Source: Betaproteobacteria bacterium HGW-Betaproteobacteria-3
Lineage (GTDB): Bacteria > Pseudomonadota > Gammaproteobacteria > Burkholderiales > Burkholderiaceae_C
DNA length: 64,000 nucleotides
Assembly (NCBI GenBank): GCA_002842205.1
Contig: PHCI01000008.1
Span: 62,001-126,000 of the forward strand
Direction: 5' to 3'
The translations under genes and the position numbers were made by a program. The notes below the pieces were generated by a model. That model saw only the letters and a list, made by a program, of their open reading frames with translations. It was not told the origin of the DNA and did not search any database. Below are positions 18,233-25,022 of this stretch, one piece after another. The stretch's first letter is position 1. Every line of letters begins with the position of its first letter.

Positions 18233-19033
18233 TCAGTAGGTTTTGTCGGTGCTCGGCGCGGGGGCGGGCGTGCCTTTGTACAGCGCAGCCAGAGCGGCGG
18301 TGTGGCGGATCAGCAGGTTGGTGTCCAGGCCCACGGCCACAAAGGTGGCGCCGAGCGCGAGGTAGTGGCGGGCCAGCTTTTCGTCGGTGGTCAGGATGCC
18401 GGCGGCCTTGCCCGCGCGGGTGATGCGCACGATGGCGTCGTCAATGGCCGTCTGCACCTCGGGGTGGGTGGCGTTGCCCGGGTGGCCCATGGAGGCCGAC
18501 AGGTCGGCCGGGCCGATGAAGACACCGTCGATGCCGTCGGTGGCGGCAATCGCGTCGAGGTGGGCCAGCGCCTCGCGGGTTTCGGCCTGCACCAGCACGC
18601 AGATTTGCGCGTTGGCCTCGCGCGCGTAGGCGGGGAAGCGCCCCCAGCGCGAAGCCCGCGTGCCGGCCATGCCGCGGATGCCCTCGGGCGCATAACGCGT
18701 GCCCTTGACGATGGCCGCGGCCTGCTCGGGCGTGTCCACCATCGGTACCAGCAGGGTCTGGATGCCCAGGTCCAGGTACTGCTTGAGCACCCAGGCCTCG
18801 CCCACCGGCACGCGGGCGATGGCGTGGGTGCCGGGGTAGGCGGCGATCACCTGCGCCTGGTGGACGATGCTGCGCAGGTCGTTGGGCGAGTGCTCGCCGT
18901 CGATCAGCAGCCAGTCGAAACCGGCGCCGGCCGAGATTTCCATGGCGTAGGGGTCGGCCAGCCCGCACCACATGCCGATCTGCACGCGTTTTTCGGCCAG
19001 GGCTTTCTTGAACGGATTGGTGGGGGATTGCAT
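18233..19033 (-). CDS. hpaI: 4-hydroxy-2-oxoheptane-1,7-dioate aldolase
   Basis: This 266-residue HpcH/HpaI class II pyruvate aldolase has the motif QIGMWCGLADPYAMEISAGAG, then the catalytic and metal region FDWLLIDGEHSPND, LLVPMVDTPEQA and VFIGPADLSASMG. It splits 4-hydroxy-2-oxoheptanedioate into pyruvate and succinic semialdehyde, the last step of the homoprotocatechuate pathway. Position after hpaH fits. The start at 19033 follows AAGGA; the frame is open to 19105 but without similarity. Confidence 0.93.
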   Translation of the reverse strand: MQSPTNPFKKALAEKRVQIGMWCGLADPYAMEISAGAGFDWLLIDGEHSPNDLRSIVHQAQVIAAYPGTHAIARVPVGEAWVLKQYLDLGIQTLLVPMVDTPEQAAAIVKGTRYAPEGIRGMAGTRASRWGRFPAYAREANAQICVLVQAETREALAHLDAIAATDGIDGVFIGPADLSASMGHPGNATHPEVQTAIDDAIVRITRAGKAAGILTTDEKLARHYLALGATFVAVGLDTNLLIRHTAALAALYKGTPAPAPSTDKTY

Positions 19034-19058
19034 GGCGAAGGTCCTTTTGAAAACGGGG

Positions 19059-19862
19059 TCAGACAAAACGGAAGGCGATCGAGCCCAGTGGCCCGTAGTC
19101 GGCATGGAAAGTATCCCCGGCCACGGCGTTGACGGGCCGGGTGAACGAGCCGCCCAGCACCACCTCGCCCGCCTCCAGAGATTCGCCCCAGGGCGCGAGC
19201 TTGTTCGCCAGCCAGGCCACGCCGGTGGCCGGGTGGTTGAGCACGGCGGCGGCCACGCCGGATTCCTCGATCACGCCGTTCTTGTACAGCAGGGCGCTGA
19301 CCCAGCGCAAGTCCACCGCGTCGGGTTTCACGGGCCGCCCGCCGGTGACGATGCCGGCGTTGGCCGCGTTGTCGGAAATGGTGTCAAACACCTTGCGCAT
19401 GGCCCGGGTGTGGCGGTCAAACTGCTCGATGCGCGCGTCGATGATCTCGATGGCCGGGACCACGTAGTCGGTGGCGGCCAGCACGTCGAAGATCGTCACG
19501 TTGGGGCCCTGCAGGCGCCGGCCCAGGACGAAGGCCAGCTCGACCTCGATGCGCGGCGCGATGAAGCGGCTGAACGGGATGTCGCTGCCTTCGGGGAAGA
19601 ACATGTCGTCCAGCAGCGTGCCGTAGTCGGGCTCGGTGATCTGGCTGGCCTGCTGCATGGCGCGCGAGGTCAGGCCGATCTTGTGGCCGCGCATCACCCG
19701 GCCTTCGGCCAGTTTCATCTTGACCCAGGCGCGCGAGATGGCGTAGCCGTCTTCCATCGTCATGCCGGGGTGGCGTCTGGAGAAATGCTCGACCTGCACC
19801 CGCGTTTGTTCGCTGTGGTGCAGTTCGGCGGCAAGCTGGGCAATGAGGTCGGGGCTGAACAT
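19059..19862 (-). CDS. hpaH: 2-oxo-hept-4-ene-1,7-dioate hydratase
   Basis: This 267-residue enzyme of the hydratase/decarboxylase family (FAH-like fold) has early [33 protein letters not shown] and TLLDDMFF, the metal-binding EVELAFVLG region, and late [20 protein letters not shown]. It adds water to the oxo-hepta-enedioate before HpaI cleavage. It lies 7 bases after hpaF and 25 bases before hpaI on the minus strand, consistent with one operon. Confidence 0.93.
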   Translation of the reverse strand: MFSPDLIAQLAAELHHSEQTRVQVEHFSRRHPGMTMEDGYAISRAWVKMKLAEGRVMRGHKIGLTSRAMQQASQITEPDYGTLLDDMFFPEGSDIPFSRFIAPRIEVELAFVLGRRLQGPNVTIFDVLAATDYVVPAIEIIDARIEQFDRHTRAMRKVFDTISDNAANAGIVTGGRPVKPDAVDLRWVSALLYKNGVIEESGVAAAVLNHPATGVAWLANKLAPWGESLEAGEVVLGGSFTRPVNAVAGDTFHADYGPLGSIAFRFV

Positions 19863-19869
19863 CGGCGGC

Positions 19870-20298
19870 TTACTTCATGAACAGGGGGTGCAGGTTGCTG
19901 TGCTTGCCGTCGAAGGCCTGGGCGCCTTCGTCCACCTGCAGGGTGATGCCCAGGTGTTTTTTGTGAAATATTGGCTCAAAATGGGCTTTAGCCCTCGTCA
20001 AAAGGTCATTTCCCGCTCTTTGTTTAATAGCGTCGCTGCGTCCGGCGCCCATGCGCAGGTTCAGGTACACAAACGCATAGTCGCCATCGCCGCCCGCAGC
20101 CTTGCCGGCTGTGCCGTCGTCGGCCACGGCGTAGTGGGGTGCCGGGTAGGCCAGCACGCGCGTGCCACCGGTGGGGAACACCGGCTGGCCGTCGTCGTCG
20201 CGGAGCTGCAGCAGGGTGTCGGCGAGGGCGCGGCACAGCGCGGTCATGTTGGTGTCGCGGTCGAGGTTGGCGGTGTAGAGGATGACGAGGTGCGGCAT
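19870..20298 (-). CDS. hpaF: 5-carboxymethyl-2-hydroxymuconate delta-isomerase
   Basis: This 142-residue tautomerase-like protein starts at Pro2 ([13 protein letters not shown]), the catalytic proline of the superfamily. [17 protein letters not shown] and the closing [12 protein letters not shown] align well with the enterobacterial enzyme, without extra length. It isomerises 5-carboxymethyl-2-hydroxymuconate before decarboxylation. An unusual feature is that codons for residues about 88-110 ([20 protein letters not shown]) are AT-rich, include AGA and TTG, and match the dispersed repeat family. The segment may have been replaced by, or converged with, the repeat while keeping the protein fold. 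Confidence 0.88.
   Translation of the reverse strand: MPHLVILYTANLDRDTNMTALCRALADTLLQLRDDDGQPVFPTGGTRVLAYPAPHYAVADDGTAGKAAGGDGDYAFVYLNLRMGAGRSDAIKQRAGNDLLTRAKAHFEPIFHKKHLGITLQVDEGAQAFDGKHSNLHPLFMK
19971..20031 (-). repeat. AT-rich dispersed repeat-like segment inside hpaF (copy 4)
   Basis: On the minus strand this reads ATTAAACAAAGAGC, AATGACCTTTTGACGAGGGC, then TAAAGCCCATTTTGAGCC. The TTTTGACG-GGGCTAA-GCC core matches the copy in the LysR gene (GACCTTTTGACGGGGGC, TAAGGCC). It is read through in frame by hpaF. Confidence 0.55.
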
Positions 20299-20310
20299 GG
20301 GTTGGTCCGT

Positions 20311-21234
20311 TCAAAGGCGGCTCGCGGCCTGGTAGCCCTGGGCCGATGAGGCCTGTGCGGCCGGGATGGCCGCGCCTGACTGCGGCGTGACGGGCAGCAC
20401 CACGTTGACCTGGCCCGTGCCCGAGGCGCCGAAATAGGGCGTCACCACTTCGGCGAGGCCATCGTAGTCGGACCAGCCCAGCGCGCCCAGCAGCATGGCG
20501 GTGTCGTGCATGAAGCCTTCGCCATGGCCTTTGGCGGCGTACTCGGGCAGCATGGCGCAGAAGTCGGGCCACTGGCCGCGCTGCCACATCTGGAGGACTT
20601 CGCGGTCCAGCATCTCCAGGAACGGGCTCCAGAGCTTGAAGGCGTATTCAGGCGCCAGGCCGTTTTGGGCAAAGCGGTGCGACAGGGAGCCGCTGGCAAG
20701 AATGGCCACCGTGCCGTCGTACTCGTCCTCAATCGCGCGGCGGATCGCCCAGCCCAGGCGCGCACTGTCGTTCAGGTAGTGCGCCATGCAAAGCGCCGAC
20801 ACCGACACCACCTTGAAGTGCTGGTCGGTGTTCATGTAGCGCATGGGCACCAGCGTGCCGTACTCGGGATTCAGCGTGGTGGCGTCGTGGGCCAGCGTTT
20901 CCACGCCATGCGCGTTGCAGGCCTTGGCCAGCAGCTGGCCCAGCGCCGGATTGCCCGGAAACTCGAACGCCATGTTGCTGATGAAGTGCGGCAGTTCGTT
21001 GCTGGTGTACAGGCCCTTGAAGTGCGGCGCGCAGTTGATGTGGTAGCTGGCGTTGACGAGCCAGTGGGTGTCGAACACGACGATGGTGTCCACACCTGCT
21101 GCCCTGCAACGCCGGTCAATTTCGAGGTGCCCGTCGATGGCGTCCTGCCGCGTGCCCTTGCGCGGACCGTCGAGTTCGCTCAGGTACATTGAGGGGACGT
21201 GGGTGATCTTGGCGGCGAGTGCTAGTTTGCCCAT
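20311..21234 (-). CDS. hpaD: 3,4-dihydroxyphenylacetate 2,3-dioxygenase
   Basis: This 307-residue class III extradiol ring-cleaving dioxygenase (LigB superfamily) has iron/active-site regions in ITHVPSMYLSELDGPRKG, VFDTHWLVNASYHINCAPHFKG and LASGSLSHRFAQNGLAPE. It cleaves homoprotocatechuate to 5-carboxymethyl-2-hydroxymuconate semialdehyde. The ATG at 21234 has GGGAGC at proper distance; the frame runs on upstream through structured non-coding DNA. A gap of about 345 bases separates it from hpaE, unlike the tight junctions elsewhere in this operon. hpaF follows after 12 bases. Confidence 0.92.
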   Translation of the reverse strand: MGKLALAAKITHVPSMYLSELDGPRKGTRQDAIDGHLEIDRRCRAAGVDTIVVFDTHWLVNASYHINCAPHFKGLYTSNELPHFISNMAFEFPGNPALGQLLAKACNAHGVETLAHDATTLNPEYGTLVPMRYMNTDQHFKVVSVSALCMAHYLNDSARLGWAIRRAIEDEYDGTVAILASGSLSHRFAQNGLAPEYAFKLWSPFLEMLDREVLQMWQRGQWPDFCAMLPEYAAKGHGEGFMHDTAMLLGALGWSDYDGLAEVVTPYFGASGTGQVNVVLPVTPQSGAAIPAAQASSAQGYQAASRL

Positions 21235-21301
21235 GGCTTGCTCCCTTTTGCTTCGTTGGCCGGGCGCTGTTCGTTGGCTCTGTTGTTTTTCGCTCCGCGG
21301 A

Positions 21302-21401
21302 TTGGCGCCACGGCGTGCGTACCTCCGCTCGTGTCCCCCGGGCCGCGCTTCGCACGGCCCTCCTCCTTGACCTCGCTGCGGTACGCACGCCGTGGCGCCA
21401 A
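21302..21401 (-). other. Structured element A of an inverted pair (unrecognised class)
   Basis: A perfect 22-bp inverted repeat (21302-21323 against 21380-21401; it begins TTGGCGCCACGG) encloses a 56-base core. Within the core is a 9-bp stem with a GAA triloop (21340-21360, one G.T pair). On the minus strand the core starts GCAGCGAGGTCAAGGAGGA and ends with GGGGGACACGAGCGGA. These two single-stranded flanks are shared with element B, whereas the stems are not. No open reading frame is needed to explain it. It could be a structured RNA in the hpaE-hpaD transcript or a small palindromic DNA element. Confidence 0.8.
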
Positions 21402-21449
21402 CCCGCTGCGGGCTATGGTCTCTCGGGCCTGCAAACCACGACACGCAGG

Positions 21450-21551
21450 CTGTGGTGGGTGGGGTGCTCTGCGCAGCGAAATCAAGGGGGAGGATGGGGC
21501 GTCGCCCCGTCCGGAGGACATTCGCGGAGCAGAGTACCCCGCCCGCCACAG
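21450..21551 (+). other. Structured element B of an inverted pair (unrecognised class)
   Basis: A 23-bp inverted repeat (21450-21472 against 21529-21551, 20 of 23 positions complementary, the other three being G/T-type changes) encloses a 56-base core. The core has a 9-bp stem and GTC triloop (21492-21512). Its core starts GCAGCGAAATCAAGGGGGA and ends with GGAGGACATTCGCGGA. Compared with element A in opposite orientation it is 40/56 identical without gaps, with paired changes in the inner stem and wholly different outer stems. A small hairpin CCTGC/GCAGG (21428-21449) separates the two elements. Confidence 0.8.
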
Positions 21552-21578
21552 CCCGAGGTGGTGCAGGCACGCGCTCAC

Positions 21579-23036
21579 TCAAACTCCCCAATGCGGAATG
21601 TGATGCGACCCCAGCGACACCGCCACGTTCTTGGGCTCGCAGAAGACCTCGTAACTCCACGTACCTCCCTCACGCCCCGTCCCCGAAGCCTTGGTCCCGC
21701 CAAACGGCTGGCGCAGGTCGCGCACGTTCTGGCTGTTGACGAAGCACATGCCGGCTTCGATGGCGGCGGCCACGCGGTGGGCGCGGCCGATGTTTTCGGT
21801 CCACAGGTAGCTGCTCAAACCGTAGGGGATGTCGTTGGCCTTGGCAATCGCATCCGCCTCGTCGGTGAACGGGATCAGGCAGGCCACCGGGCCAAAGATT
21901 TCCTCTTGCGCAATGCGCATGCGGTTGTCCACGTCGGCAAAGACCGTGGGCAGCACGTAATTTCCATTTTTCACGCGGCCGGGCAGGTCGGGCGGCCCCA
22001 AGCCGCCACACAACATCGTCGCGCCTTCCTTCGGGCCCAGTTCGATGTAGCTGCGCACCTTGGCCAAATGGCCCTGGCTGATCATCGGGCCGACAATGGT
22101 CTTGTCGTCCAGCGGGTCGCCCACCGTGATGCGTCGGGCGCGTTCGGCAAACTTCTGGGCAAAGTCGGCGTAGATCGACTGCTGCACCAGGATTCGGCTG
22201 CCCGCGGTGCAGCGCTCGCCGTTGTTGCTGAAGATCATGAACACGGCGGCATCGAGCGCGCGATCGAGGCTGGCGTCGTCGAAGATCACGAACGGGCTCT
22301 TGCCGCCCAGTTCCATGCTGAACTTCTTCAGGCCCGCCGCCTGCACGATGCGGTTGCCGGTGGCGGTGGAGCCGGTGAACGAGATGGCGCGCACGTCCGG
22401 GTGGGCGCACAACGGCTCGCCAGCCTCCTTGCCGTAGCCGTGCACGAGGTTCAGCACGCCGGGCGGGATGCCCGCCTCCAGCGCCAGTTCGCCCAGGCGC
22501 GCGGCCGTCATCGGCGAGAGCTCGCTCATCTTGAGCACCGCGGTGTTGCCAAAGGCCAGGCAGGGCGCCACTTTCCAGGTGGCCGTCATGAAGGGCACGT
22601 TCCAGGGGCTGACCAGCGCGCACACCCCCACGGGGTGGAACAGCGTGTAGTTCAGGTGGGTGGCGGTCGGGTAGGTGTGGCCATCGACCCGCGTGCACAT
22701 CTCGGCAAAGTAATAAAAGTTGTCGGCGGCGCGCGGAATGAGCTGTTTGCCGGTTTGGGCGATGACCTGGCCGCTGTCATTGGTTTCGGTTTGCGCGATC
22801 TCGGGCACGTGGGCGGCGATCAGGTCGCCCAGCTTGCGGATCAGCCTGGCGCGCTGCGGCGCGGGCGTGGCGGCCCACCCGGGGAACGCCGCCTTGGCGG
22901 CCGCCACGGCGGCGTTGACTTCGTCGGCCCCGCCTTGCGCCACCTCGGCCAGCACCTCCTGCGTGGCGGGGTTGACGGTTTCAAAGTAGCGGGCGCTCGG
23001 CACGGCCCTGCCGTTGATCAGATGGTCGATTCTCAT
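21579..23036 (-). CDS. hpaE: 5-carboxymethyl-2-hydroxymuconate semialdehyde dehydrogenase
   Basis: This 485-residue aldehyde dehydrogenase has the catalytic cysteine near residue 275 in NNGERCTAGSR, the glutamate in MELGGKSPFVIFDD and the Rossmann part AISFTGSTATGNRI. It oxidises the ring-cleavage semialdehyde to 5-carboxymethyl-2-hydroxymuconate with NAD. Its start codon overlaps the hpaG2 stop by one base. After its stop comes the structured element pair before hpaD. Confidence 0.93.
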   Translation of the reverse strand: MRIDHLINGRAVPSARYFETVNPATQEVLAEVAQGGADEVNAAVAAAKAAFPGWAATPAPQRARLIRKLGDLIAAHVPEIAQTETNDSGQVIAQTGKQLIPRAADNFYYFAEMCTRVDGHTYPTATHLNYTLFHPVGVCALVSPWNVPFMTATWKVAPCLAFGNTAVLKMSELSPMTAARLGELALEAGIPPGVLNLVHGYGKEAGEPLCAHPDVRAISFTGSTATGNRIVQAAGLKKFSMELGGKSPFVIFDDASLDRALDAAVFMIFSNNGERCTAGSRILVQQSIYADFAQKFAERARRITVGDPLDDKTIVGPMISQGHLAKVRSYIELGPKEGATMLCGGLGPPDLPGRVKNGNYVLPTVFADVDNRMRIAQEEIFGPVACLIPFTDEADAIAKANDIPYGLSSYLWTENIGRAHRVAAAIEAGMCFVNSQNVRDLRQPFGGTKASGTGREGGTWSYEVFCEPKNVAVSLGSHHIPHWGV

Positions 23037-23788
23037 CAGGTTTCCTCAATGGTGTTGTGCAGGGCGCCCAGGCCTTCGATGCGCGTCACGACCACGTCGC
23101 CGTGCCGGCAGTCCACGACGCCGTCGGGCGTGCCGGTCAGGATCAGGTCGCCGGGCTGCAGGGTCATGAAGCTGGAGAAGTATTCAATGAGGAACGGCAC
23201 GTCGAAGATCATGTCGCGGGTGTGGCCCGACTGGGTGAGCGTGCCATTGACGGTGGTCTGCAGCGCCAGGGCCATCGGGTTGGCAATGTCCTGCGCATCC
23301 ACCAACCAGGGGCCCAGCGGCGTGCAGGTGTCGCGGTTTTTCACGCGCAGGTTGGGGCGGTACCAGTTTTCGAGGTAGTCGCGGATCGCGTAGTCATTGG
23401 CCACGGTGTAGCCGGCAATGAAGTCGTTGGCGTCGCTGCGCCGCACCTTGCGCGCGGTGCGGCCGATCACCACCGTCAGTTCGCATTCGTAATGCATGAA
23501 CTGCACGCCTTGGGGCCGGCGCGTGATTTGCCGGTGGCCGGTAAGCGTGCCTTCGCCCTTGAGGAACACCAGCGGTTCTTCGGGCGGCTTGAAGGCCAGT
23601 TCCTTGGCGTGGTCGGCGTAGTTCAGGCCCAGCGCAAGAATGGTGCGCGGGCGTGGCACGGGCGCCAGCGGGGGCAGCCAGGTGACGGCGTCCAGGGCAA
23701 CCCTGCGGCCATCGGCCAGCTGCAGTTGGCCTTCGTGTTCGGTGGCGCTGCACGCCAAACCCTCATGAACGACGCGGGCGTGCTTCAT
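23036..23788 (-). CDS. hpaG2: HpaG2: second (C-terminal type) half of the homoprotocatechuate decarboxylase/isomerase
   Basis: This 250-residue fumarylacetoacetate hydrolase-fold protein has ILALGLNYADHAKELAF, metal ligands in HYECELTVVIGRTAR and KNRDTCTPLGPWLVDA, and late LTGTPDGVVDCRHGD. In enterobacteria HpaG is one fused protein; here the two halves are separate overlapping genes. It decarboxylates 5-carboxymethyl-2-oxo-hex-3-ene-1,6-dioate. The start overlaps the hpaG1 stop by 4 bases (ATGA). Confidence 0.9.
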   Translation of the reverse strand: MKHARVVHEGLACSATEHEGQLQLADGRRVALDAVTWLPPLAPVPRPRTILALGLNYADHAKELAFKPPEEPLVFLKGEGTLTGHRQITRRPQGVQFMHYECELTVVIGRTARKVRRSDANDFIAGYTVANDYAIRDYLENWYRPNLRVKNRDTCTPLGPWLVDAQDIANPMALALQTTVNGTLTQSGHTRDMIFDVPFLIEYFSSFMTLQPGDLILTGTPDGVVDCRHGDVVVTRIEGLGALHNTIEET

Positions 23789-24483
23789 GCGGCCTCCGGC
23801 ACCAGGGTGTTGGACAGCGTGGCAAAGCCGGGCGCGCCGATGTCGATGCGGTCGCCCACGCGCGCCAGCGGCCGAGCGGCGTCGCAGCCCAGCATCAGCA
23901 CGTCGCCGGGGTGCAGCGTCATGAATTCAGACACATCGGCCAGCAGGCGTCGGGCATCGCGCACCAGACCCGAAAACGCCACCGACTGGCGCAACTGGCC
24001 ATTGATGCGCACCTCCAGCCGGAAAGCGGAGGGATCGGCGGCGTCGGCGCGCGCGACCATGGCCTCGCCCACGCCCAGAAAGCCGTCCAGGCATTTGAAT
24101 TTGACCGGCGGCCGGAAAAAGCTCGTGTGCGGGATCGACAGGTCGTTCATCAGCACGTAACCCGCGACCGTGTTGGCGGCGGGCCCGATCACCATGGCGA
24201 TGGTCGCGCCGACCTCTACCTCGGGCACCCGCGTCGGCACAGAGATCGTGCGGCCGTGCGGGCTCCAGGTGTTGGCGGGCTTGATGTAGAGCACCGGCGC
24301 GGCTGGCGGCGCCTTGTAGGGGGCTTCGCTCAGCTGCGGGCGCATCGCTTCGAGCTCTGCGCGGAAGTTCAACAGCACGCCGTAGACCGTGCCCGTGGGG
24401 ACAAAAGGCGCGCTCCCTGGGGTACCTTCGCCCTGCGGGCTGCGGTGCGAGCTTGCTTGGGAACGGCCCGGCGCGGCGCTCAT
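23785..24483 (-). CDS. hpaG1: HpaG1: first (N-terminal type) half of the homoprotocatechuate decarboxylase/isomerase, with repeat-derived N-terminus
   Basis: This is a 232-residue FAH-fold protein. From GTVYGVLLNFRAELEAM onward it aligns with the N-terminal domain of enterobacterial HpaG (APYKAPPAAPVLYIKPANTW, VGATIAMVIGPAANTVAGYV, FKCLDGFLGVGEAMV). The first 26 or so residues, rich in Ser, Pro, Gly and Gln, have no counterpart and are encoded by a GC-rich dispersed repeat. The ATG at 24483 overlaps the hpaR stop (ATGA), so translation from it is likely despite the odd leader. Confidence 0.86.
   Translation of the reverse strand: MSAAPGRSQASSHRSPQGEGTPGSAPFVPTGTVYGVLLNFRAELEAMRPQLSEAPYKAPPAAPVLYIKPANTWSPHGRTISVPTRVPEVEVGATIAMVIGPAANTVAGYVLMNDLSIPHTSFFRPPVKFKCLDGFLGVGEAMVARADAADPSAFRLEVRINGQLRQSVAFSGLVRDARRLLADVSEFMTLHPGDVLMLGCDAARPLARVGDRIDIGAPGFATLSNTLVPEAA
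24402..24480 (-). repeat. GC-rich dispersed repeat (second family), copy in hpaG1
   Basis: The minus strand holds a 31-base block (24479-24449, containing CCGGGCCGTTCCCAAGCAAG) that is identical at 29 of 31 positions to 31877-31907. A hairpin GCCC-TGC-GGGC and an AGGGAGCGCG end follow. It codes for the first residues of HpaG1. Confidence 0.75.
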
Positions 24484-24917
24484 GATGCGGGTTGCTCCAG
24501 TTCAATCACCGCGTCCAGCAGGGCGTACAACTGCCCCAGCCGCTGTTGGCCCAGTGATTTTTCCATCCACGCGTAATGGGCCTCGATGGCGTGTGAAAGC
24601 TGGGCCACCAGTTCGGCGCCCTTGGGCGTGGCTTCGACCACGGTGCAGCGCTGGTCTTGCGGGTCGCGGCTGCGGCGGATCAGGCCATCGCGCTCCATGC
24701 GCGCGAGCACGCCGGTCAGGCTGGGGCCGAGGATGAAGGCCTCTCGCGCCACGCGGCCGGTTTCCACCACGCCATGCTCGCCCAGCACGCGCAGCACGCG
24801 CCATTGCTGGTCAGACAGGCCATGCGCGCGCAGGCTGGGCCGCGTGTGCGCCATGACCGATTCACGCGCCTGCAGCAGCAGACGGGGCAGGTTGCGGTGT
24901 GCGAAAGGTGTTTTCAT
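24480..24917 (-). CDS. hpaR: MarR family regulator of homoprotocatechuate degradation
   Basis: This 145-residue winged-helix repressor is recognised as HpaR by the opening FAHRNLPRLLLQARESVM and by its place at the head of the hpa genes. The recognition region is VETGRVAREAFILGPSLTGVLARMERDGLI, followed by the wing RRSRDPQDQRCTVVEATPKG. HpaR releases DNA when it binds the aromatic substrate. It is the first gene of the operon and overlaps hpaG1, so it should control its own level. A perfect AT-rich palindrome sits 12 bases before the start codon. Confidence 0.92.
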   Translation of the reverse strand: MKTPFAHRNLPRLLLQARESVMAHTRPSLRAHGLSDQQWRVLRVLGEHGVVETGRVAREAFILGPSLTGVLARMERDGLIRRSRDPQDQRCTVVEATPKGAELVAQLSHAIEAHYAWMEKSLGQQRLGQLYALLDAVIELEQPAS

Positions 24918-24928
24918 ACTGGTTATTT

Positions 24929-24944
24929 ATTTAATATATTAAAT
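24929..24944 (-). promoter_or_regulatory. Probable HpaR operator
   Basis: ATTTAATATATTAAAT is a perfect 16-base palindrome 12 bases upstream of the hpaR start codon, in the only promoter-sized gap before the operon. MarR-family repressors bind such AT-rich palindromes. Nearby GAATTCCCCGGAATTG (24945-24960) also has GAATT/GGAATT symmetry and could be a second site. Confidence 0.6.
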
Positions 24945-24986
24945 GAATTCCCCGGAATTGCAATTCGACTGGCCCCGTGAAAACCC

Positions 24987-25016
24987 TTATTAACTGGTTG
25001 TTCGTACAGTTATAGT
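24987..25016 (+). promoter_or_regulatory. Possible promoter giving a leaderless radA mRNA
   Basis: TATAGT (25011-25016) is a good -10 hexamer, with the weak -35 TTATTA 18 bases upstream. Only six bases separate the -10 from the radA ATG at 25023. Transcription would therefore start at or next to the ATG, and no correctly spaced ribosome-binding site is seen. Confidence 0.4.
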
Positions 25017-25022
25017 GCAGGG

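Noticed and set aside
21302-21551. CRISPR array
   Set aside because: There are only two units, they are in opposite orientation, and their sequence pattern is stem covariation, not identical direct repeats with unique spacers.
21302-21551. Pair of ordinary Rho-independent terminators
   Set aside because: Neither element is followed by a T tract on either strand, stems of 22-23 bp with conserved 56-base cores are far larger than needed, and the operon continues on both sides.
21235-21660. N-terminal extension of HpaD through the structured elements
   Set aside because: The frame is open, but homologues start at MGKLALAAKITH, a good ribosome-binding site precedes that ATG, and the upstream sequence is explained by the two hairpin elements.
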